A stretch of 11,085 nucleotides of DNA, from assembly GCA_965603365.1 (NCBI GenBank), contig CBFDCR010000115.1:1-11085 (forward strand), written 5' to 3'. Below, piece after piece: positions 7,753-11,085 of the stretch. The DNA is from JAHELQ01 sp965603365 (GTDB taxonomy: Bacteria; Acidobacteriota; Aminicenantia; UBA2199). Every line of letters starts with the position of its first letter. Positions within the stretch are counted from its first letter, which is position 1. Under the pieces are notes generated by a model. That model had not been told where the DNA came from. It worked only from the letters and a program-made list of their open reading frames with translations, and did not search any database. The position numbers and the translations under genes are program-made.

Positions 7753-7967
7753 GGAAAGAGTATGATTTTTCAAAGATGAAAGGACATAAGAATCCCTATG
7801 CCAAAAAGCTGAAACAACAAGTCACTATACGGATGGGAGTTGATATAATTGATTATTTTAAAAATATGGCAGAGGAAACAGGCATACCTTACCAGAATCT
7901 GATCAACCTCTACTTGAGGGATTGTGTTCAGTCGCAGCGCAAAATTTCCATAAAATGGGCATCTTAA
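7749..7967 (+). CDS. brnA: BrnA family antitoxin / autorepressor
   Basis: 72 aa. BrnA binds and neutralises BrnT and, through a ribbon-helix-helix domain, represses its own promoter. The sequence begins MRKEYDFSKMKGHKNPYAKK, a segment typical of the BrnT-binding part, followed by the ribbon strand QVTIRMGVD and the two helices (IIDYFKNMAEETGIPYQNL, INLYLRDCVQS), ending KISIKWAS. Unlike brnT it has a clear ribosome site, GGAGG at 7738-7742, six bases before the ATG. The ATGA overlap with the toxin stop implies translational coupling. Toxin-first order is normal for brnTA. Confidence 0.92.
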   Translation: MRKEYDFSKMKGHKNPYAKKLKQQVTIRMGVDIIDYFKNMAEETGIPYQNLINLYLRDCVQSQRKISIKWAS

Positions 7968-8057
7968 AATTCATATAGGTATAATTTTTAGCAGTATCCG
8001 CGCCCGCCCCCTCTCTTGTATTAATTTGAAAAAAATTAAAAAAGATAACAATAAGTC

Positions 8058-8087
8058 TTGACTTTTTGTGTTTGATTGTATTATATT
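8058..8087 (+). promoter_or_regulatory. probable promoter of the 348-aa gene
   Basis: TTGACT (8058-8063) and TATATT (8082-8087) are 18 bp apart; TATTAT at 8079-8084 is an alternative -10 with 15-bp spacing. The site lies in an AT-rich gap after brnA and would give a leader of about 165 nt. Confidence 0.5.
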
Positions 8088-8140
8088 CAAATTCGGAGAT
8101 GATGAAGTTATAAAATGTAAAATGTTTAGAAGAGAAACAA

Positions 8141-8224
8141 ATGATGGAGGATAAAATTGTTTCTTAATTTTAAAACGATTATCTATCCAACCAGGAAAGT
8201 AAAAGGAGGATAACTGTGGCATAA
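8141..8224 (+). promoter_or_regulatory. leader with minimal upstream reading frames
   Basis: The 293-bp gap 7968-8260 holds a promoter and this leader. Within it, ATG at 8141 opens an 8-codon frame (MMEDKIVS, stop 8165-8167). AAAAGGAGG at 8201-8209 is ideally spaced for GTG at 8216, which is followed at once by GCA and the stop TAA (8222-8224). A second AAAAGGAGG (8244-8252) then serves the real ATG at 8261. The strong ribosome site on a two-codon frame is seen directly; a regulatory role is inference, and the remains of a decayed small gene are an alternative. Confidence 0.35.
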
Positions 8225-8260
8225 GCGCAGCAGGAAAGAGAATAAAAGGAGGAAATTAAA

Positions 8261-9307
8261 ATGAAGGGCTTTTCAAAAAACTTTCAGAGGGAAAGAGAGA
8301 TCTTTTGGGAGAAGGGAATACTTCTTAAGCTGAGTATTCATGGTGTACAGGATGTGAGAGGTGTAAGAAACAGAGATTTATGGCTTCGATTTAGAGGCCT
8401 GATAAGAGGAACCAATGCCAATGCCAGAGTCATCCCACCTGAAAATATTAACCCCGTGAGGAAAGTTGAAGGAAAAACACGAAGATTTATAGGTGATAGA
8501 GAATTAAAAGTGGAAATCTCCGGATTTCATTATGTCCCCAAATCGTTTGTTCTGGAAATCATGAATAACTTAAAACAATTTGGTAGGGAATACAAGGATG
8601 CTGCGGATACAAATCTTATACGTCACTATGGTGGCTGGGTTAAACAATTGAGAAAAGGATATGAGGATGATTTTATTGCAGGAGGTGCTTCTAGATCGGA
8701 TATTTACGAAATTCATAAGGAGTTGGATCTGCTAATACCAACGAGAGATTACCTAAAAGAAGCATTTTTTATTGAGTACTATTTTGCCGAATTGTCACCG
8801 CCTTATGGATTGGAAAATGTTCTTTCTCCGCCTTTATATCAAGAAGAGCTAAAAAAATTTTTCCATATGATGGGAAGAGCCGCAGTGTTGGCTAAAGTGA
8901 GTCTTATAGATGAGATGCTCCAGGTAGCGATGGATGCAGAGGACAGATTGGGTTATCGAGAGGATGAAAAAGGCGAGATAAGAAAGAGAGTTTTTCATAG
9001 AACTCTGGTAGATAATTTTAAGGGATTCTGGGCATTGGTGCCCCAAAGGGACATATTTGAAGATGAAAAAATTAAAGTGACTAGCCAGCGGATGCAAGAT
9101 TTAATGGCCGGGGATGTGGATGGTGTCGTGAGTGGGCTTCGGGAAAACGATAAATTCCGTAAAAATGTCCGCTGTGAGTTGGGAAGGACCCGGAAAGAAA
9201 TCGCCTTAGATGTGTTGGATATATGTCGAGGCATCACTAAGTTTGTCCCTGACGACATTATACAGAGAGCAAAAGATGCAAAGGCTAAGGACATCATTTG
9301 CCAATAG
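8261..9307 (+). CDS. hypothetical protein, possibly DUF3150-like (348 aa)
   Basis: The ATG at 8261 follows AAAAGGAGG (8244-8252). No signal peptide or membrane segment is apparent, so it is probably cytoplasmic. The N-terminal ~90 residues look beta-rich and basic (LLKLSIHGVQDVRGVR), followed by GFHYVPKSFVLEIMNNLKQF and FGREYKDAADTNLIRHYGGW, then long charged helices to the end. The layout of a short beta start, a V-P-K-S-type turn and a long helix resembles DUF3150 proteins, but only loosely, and I would not assign a function. It is AT-rich compared with the 645-7106 block, like brnTA, and stands alone between its own promoter and terminator, as accessory genes often do. Confidence 0.8.
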   Translation: MKGFSKNFQREREIFWEKGILLKLSIHGVQDVRGVRNRDLWLRFRGLIRGTNANARVIPPENINPVRKVEGKTRRFIGDRELKVEISGFHYVPKSFVLEIMNNLKQFGREYKDAADTNLIRHYGGWVKQLRKGYEDDFIAGGASRSDIYEIHKELDLLIPTRDYLKEAFFIEYYFAELSPPYGLENVLSPPLYQEELKKFFHMMGRAAVLAKVSLIDEMLQVAMDAEDRLGYREDEKGEIRKRVFHRTLVDNFKGFWALVPQRDIFEDEKIKVTSQRMQDLMAGDVDGVVSGLRENDKFRKNVRCELGRTRKEIALDVLDICRGITKFVPDDIIQRAKDAKAKDIICQ

Positions 9308-9308
9308 A

Positions 9309-9331
9309 GACGTTTTTAGCGTCATTTTTTT
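9309..9331 (+). terminator. intrinsic terminator of the 348-aa gene
   Basis: GACG (9309-9312) and CGTC (9320-9323) form a short stem right after the stop codon, followed by seven T residues at 9325-9331. The stem is only four pairs plus a possible G-T pair, but the T run and position support it. Confidence 0.5.
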
Positions 9332-9366
9332 ATCCTAAATCTTTGGTTAGTTTTAAAAAGTAGGAT

Positions 9367-9394
9367 GTAGGGGACGCAGACCTGCGTCCCTTAC
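9367..9394. repeat. near-perfect hairpin, REP-like palindrome
   Basis: GTAGGGGACGCAG (9367-9379) and CTGCGTCCCTTAC (9382-9394) pair over 13 positions with one G-T wobble and almost no loop. No T run follows, so it is unlikely to be a terminator. Intergenic palindromes of this style (GTAGGGG...CCCCTAC) are often dispersed REP elements; only one copy is in the window. Confidence 0.7.
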
Positions 9395-9532
9395 GGAGGG
9401 GATGCTGCCGGCGTGGGGGAGGGGGACTGTTACATAAAATGTCCTTTAAGGTGTAAAAAAGAAGAATATAGGAAACTATTTGTAACGAAAATCCGTATGA
9501 ATGTTTTTAAAAATTGCAATCCGGAGGAACAA

Positions 9533-9853
9533 ATGGTTGAAAAAAGAGAGACTTATGCTCAGCAGGTCAATCGGGTGCGGCTGTTGATCGAGGGGATCGG
9601 CAAGCACCTGGAAGAGCTGTCTAAGTTGGGTTTAGATGTGGCCTATGTCGAGGAATTGAAAGAGCAAAAACGGGTGGTAGAGGAGATCGATGCCCAGCAG
9701 GAACGCTTGAAGGCAGACCTGAAGAGCTGTACCCACCTGTTGAGCGAGGAGATGAAGAAGATGCACCGGTTGGCCAACCGGGGACGCAAGCTGGTCAAGA
9801 TCGAAATTTCCCAATCCCAGTGGAAAGAGTTCGGCATCGAAGCCAAAAAGTAA
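9533..9853 (+). CDS. short helical coiled-coil protein of unknown function (106 aa)
   Basis: The frame is open from 9413, but GGAGG (9523-9527) five bases before the ATG at 9533 fixes the start. The product is almost wholly helical and charged: LIEGIGKHLEELSKLGLDV, then ELKEQKRVVEEIDAQQERLK and LLSEEMKKMHRLANRGRKL, ending in a conserved-looking tail KIEISQSQWKEFGIEAKK. No signal peptide or membrane segment is seen. Its stop TAA (9851-9853) lies inside the first unit of the 21-bp repeat array that leads in the same frame to the XRE regulator gene, so the two genes probably form a cassette. A fragment of the WKEFGI tail recurs at 10925. Family not recognised. Confidence 0.75.
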   Translation: MVEKRETYAQQVNRVRLLIEGIGKHLEELSKLGLDVAYVEELKEQKRVVEEIDAQQERLKADLKSCTHLLSEEMKKMHRLANRGRKLVKIEISQSQWKEFGIEAKK

Positions 9854-10183
9854 CAATCTTTGCAGAGAATGGAACATTTGAAACAACAAAAGGAACAAAC
9901 GCATCAACAAAAGGAACATTCTTATCCATAAAAGGAGCATTGGCATCAGTGAAAGTAACATTTTCATCAATGAAAGGAACAATCTTATCAACAAAAGGAT
10001 CATTCGCATCAGCGAAAGTAACATTTCGATCAACGGATAGAACAATCGCATCAACGAAAGTAACATTCCCATCAGCGCATAGAACATTTTGATCAGCGAA
10101 AGTAACAATCGGAACAGCAAATGGAACAATCGAGGGTGCGTATGGAACAAAACCAACCCTCAAAGGAGCAATATATGGGTGAA
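9848..10183 (+). repeat. array of sixteen phased 21-bp repeats
   Basis: From 9848 to 10183 the sequence divides into sixteen 21-bp units with no insertions or deletions; consensus approximately AAG-GAA-CAT-TCG-CAT-CAA-CAA. Units start at 9848, 9869, 9890 and so on to 10163. Read in the frame of both flanking genes they give K-E-H/Q-S-H-Q-Q heptads, interrupted by stops in about half the units (AAG-TAA in units 1, 6, 9, 11, 13). Units 9-14 form three 42-bp pairs, AAG-TAA-CA type followed by AT(A/G)-GAA-CA type. Unit 1 contains the stop of the helical gene and unit 16 contains the AAAGGAG ribosome site and ATG of the XRE gene. The period equals two turns of B-DNA and is also a multiple of three. 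Confidence 0.9.
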
Positions 10184-10615
10184 AAGAAAAAAACACTATT
10201 AAAAGAGTTTGCCTCCCGGGTCAAGGAGATACGGGAGTCCTTGAAGGGTTCCCAGGAGGAGATGGCTGCCCGCTTCGGCGTGGGCCGCTCCAGTTATATT
10301 AAATACGAATACGGCAACTCCTTTCCTGCCTTGCCGACCCTGATCCTGCTTTCCCGCGCCCTGAACATCTCCCTGGACTGGTTGATCGCCGGTAAGGGGC
10401 CGATGTTGTACCAGGAGAAGGAGAGGGAACAGGCGGAGGCAAAAGAGGTCCCGGCAGCCGGTCTTACCGGTCTGGAGGAAGATGTGCAGGCGCTGCTGCA
10501 CCATATGACTGCCATCCCCCTGCTGCGCCACGAGGTGCTGCGCTTCTACTACAAATTCATCCCGGATTACCCTGACCTGATAACCCCGACCGACACTCCT
10601 GCCGGCACAGAGTAG
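10175..10615 (+). CDS. XRE-family helix-turn-helix transcriptional regulator (146 aa)
   Basis: AAAGGAG (10162-10168) six bases before the ATG at 10175 selects this start. An in-frame ATG at 10121 would add 18 residues translated from repeat units (MEQSRVRMEQN...), which is possible but less well supported. Residues ~9-70 form the XRE/Cro-type DNA-binding domain: FASRVKEIRESLKGSQEEMA, ARFGVGRSSYIKYEYGNSFP, then LILLSRALNISLDWLIAGKG, the usual end of such domains. The C-terminal ~75 residues are charged then helical (GLEEDVQALLHHM, LLRHEVLRFYYKF) and may form a dimerisation part. The gene converges on a lanthipeptide precursor and is preceded by the phased repeat array, either of which could be its target; neither link is proven. 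Confidence 0.92.
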   Translation: MGEKKKTLLKEFASRVKEIRESLKGSQEEMAARFGVGRSSYIKYEYGNSFPALPTLILLSRALNISLDWLIAGKGPMLYQEKEREQAEAKEVPAAGLTGLEEDVQALLHHMTAIPLLRHEVLRFYYKFIPDYPDLITPTDTPAGTE

Positions 10616-10648
10616 ACATTTTTAGAGTGTCCCCTTTCTTATACTCTG
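10592..10648. terminator. overlapping inverted repeats between convergent genes, possible terminator region
   Basis: GACACTC (10592-10598) can pair with GAGTGTC (10625-10631), and CAGAGTA (10608-10614) with TACTCTG (10642-10648). The pairings interleave, so they are alternatives or a pseudoknot. The region ends the XRE gene and faces the 3' end of the minus-strand precursor gene. T runs are weak, so terminator function is tentative. Confidence 0.3.
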
Positions 10649-10671
10649 GTTGGTTTACAAAGAAAAGAAAA

Positions 10672-10836
10672 TCAGCAGCAGGGATCGGAGCCACATACGG
10701 TTACGCATCTCGAGCAGGTCGCGATATGCGTCGAAAGGATATCCCCGCCGTAGAGATCTTTCATCTCACTCCTATCAAGGTTTACGATAGTTTTTTTGTT
10801 TAAAGTCAACTTTTTGTTAAATCTCCTGGTTTTCAT
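10672..10836 (-). CDS. class I lanthipeptide (RiPP) precursor peptide, 54 aa
   Basis: On the minus strand, ATG at 10836-10834 is preceded six bases away by AGGAGG (10848-10843) and by a consensus-like promoter. The product has the two-part plan of a double-glycine RiPP precursor. The leader (1-31) contains KKLTLNKKTIVNL, then DRSEMKDLYGG, matching the L-x-L-N-K-x-T-I-x-N-L ... E-M ... G-G leaders of Bacteroidota-type class I lanthipeptides. The core after Gly31, DILSTHIATCSRCVTVCGSD then PCC, holds five Cys (41, 44, 48, 53, 54) and six Ser/Thr (35, 36, 40, 42, 46, 50), as needed for lanthionine rings. Known biology: LanB-type dehydration, LanC cyclisation, then C39-peptidase cleavage after GG. 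None of these enzymes is in the window. Heterocyclised or sactipeptide-like products are alternatives. Confidence 0.87.
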   Translation of the reverse strand: MKTRRFNKKLTLNKKTIVNLDRSEMKDLYGGDILSTHIATCSRCVTVCGSDPCC

Positions 10837-10871
10837 TCGTTTCCTCCTATTTCGTTATTTTTCATAACACC

Positions 10872-10900
10872 ATTATAAGACTAAAAAAAAAATTTTTCAA
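10872..10900 (-). promoter_or_regulatory. sigma70-type promoter of the lanthipeptide precursor
   Basis: On the minus strand TTGAAA (10900-10895) and TATAAT (10877-10872) are separated by 17 bp. Most of the spacer is a run of ten identical bases (A at 10883-10892 on the plus strand). The expected start near 10866-10864 gives a leader of about 30 nt with the AGGAGG site. Confidence 0.75.
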
Positions 10901-10924
10901 GCACAGGTTTCGCGCCCGTTCCCC

Positions 10925-10981
10925 TGGAAGGAGTTCGGCATCGACGACAGGCAGTGGTGTGTCCTGGTGGTGACGGTTTAA
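10925..10981 (+). pseudogene. remnant of a gene tail related to the helical protein
   Basis: Bases 10925-10948 match 9821-9844 at 21 of 24 positions and in this frame read WKEFGIDD, against WKEFGIEA near the end of the helical protein. The frame continues RQWCVLVVTV to TAA at 10979-10981. There is no upstream coding part: the sequence 5' of it is the lanthipeptide promoter. It looks like the end of a paralogous gene left after a recombination or deletion. A short chance match is less likely given both base and residue identity. The rest of 10982-11085 holds no gene that I can support, only small AT-rich hairpins (TAATCT 11035-11040 with AGATTA 11044-11049). Confidence 0.5.
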
Positions 10982-11085
10982 CTCCACGACATGACAATTC
11001 GGCTCCTTAATACGACATGGCTGCAGCCCAACTGTAATCTAAAAGATTATTTCTTTGTTGTTTTACAACATTATGATTGTCTGAA

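Noticed and set aside
8021..8039. TTAATTT/AAATTAA hairpin after brnA as a terminator
   Set aside because: The stem is pure A/T and is followed by A residues on the plus strand; too weak to call.
7971..8222. 83-codon minus-strand frame between brnA and the 348-aa gene
   Set aside because: No domain or convincing ribosome site, and it overlaps the promoter and leader of the plus-strand gene.
9413..9532. Upstream extension of the helical gene from a GTG at 9413
   Set aside because: No ribosome site at 9413, low-complexity translated sequence, and GGAGG is ideally placed for ATG 9533.
9632..10156. Long minus-strand open frames over the repeat array, reading as hydrophobic heptads or V-T-F repeats
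   Set aside because: A 21-bp repeat keeps any stop-free frame open by itself; these run antisense through the well-supported helical gene, and I see no ribosome site for them.
9848..10183. CRISPR array
   Set aside because: The 21-bp units are contiguous with no spacers and vary throughout; no cas genes are present.

Overview
The window looks bacterial: strong Shine-Dalgarno sites, sigma70-type promoters, overlapping genes, a BrnT/BrnA toxin-antitoxin pair and a DUF3782-type protein. I cannot name the species. A secreted hydrolase, an orphan Bacteroidota-style class I lanthipeptide precursor and many small accessory modules would fit Bacteroidota or an Acidobacteriota/Aminicenantes-like lineage, but that is a low-confidence inference.

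Layout. (1) 1-515: 3' part of a DUF3782 protein, a coiled-coil arm plus a PD-(D/E)XK-like domain, cut by the window edge. (2) 558-7106: a GC-rich same-strand block with its own promoter: a 983-aa exported alpha/beta hydrolase, a small exported protein of unknown function, a 739-aa tandem 6-phosphofructokinase of the eukaryotic two-domain type overlapping the small gene by 4 nt, and an exported DUF4412-like protein. (3) 7107-9331: an AT-rich accessory segment with the last ~43 codons of a broken VapC/PIN toxin, a terminator, an intact brnT-brnA module with an apparently leaderless promoter and likely operator, and an unrecognised 348-aa gene behind a long leader. (4) 9332-11085: a hairpin repeat, a short helical protein gene, an array of sixteen 21-bp repeats joining it in frame to an XRE-family regulator, and, convergent on the minus strand, a 54-codon lanthipeptide precursor with its own promoter. 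A fragment of the helical gene's 3' end recurs just upstream of that promoter.

How the genes may work together. The hydrolase, small protein and PFK appear co-transcribed; the link between an exported hydrolase and glycolysis is not obvious from sequence. brnT and brnA form a self-contained autoregulated module. The XRE regulator, repeat array and lanthipeptide precursor lie close enough to suggest regulatory linkage, but no lanthionine synthetase, protease or transporter is present in the window, so modification would have to come from elsewhere.

The most noteworthy items are the unlisted-length lanthipeptide precursor, the perfectly phased 21-bp array, and the eukaryotic-type PFK.
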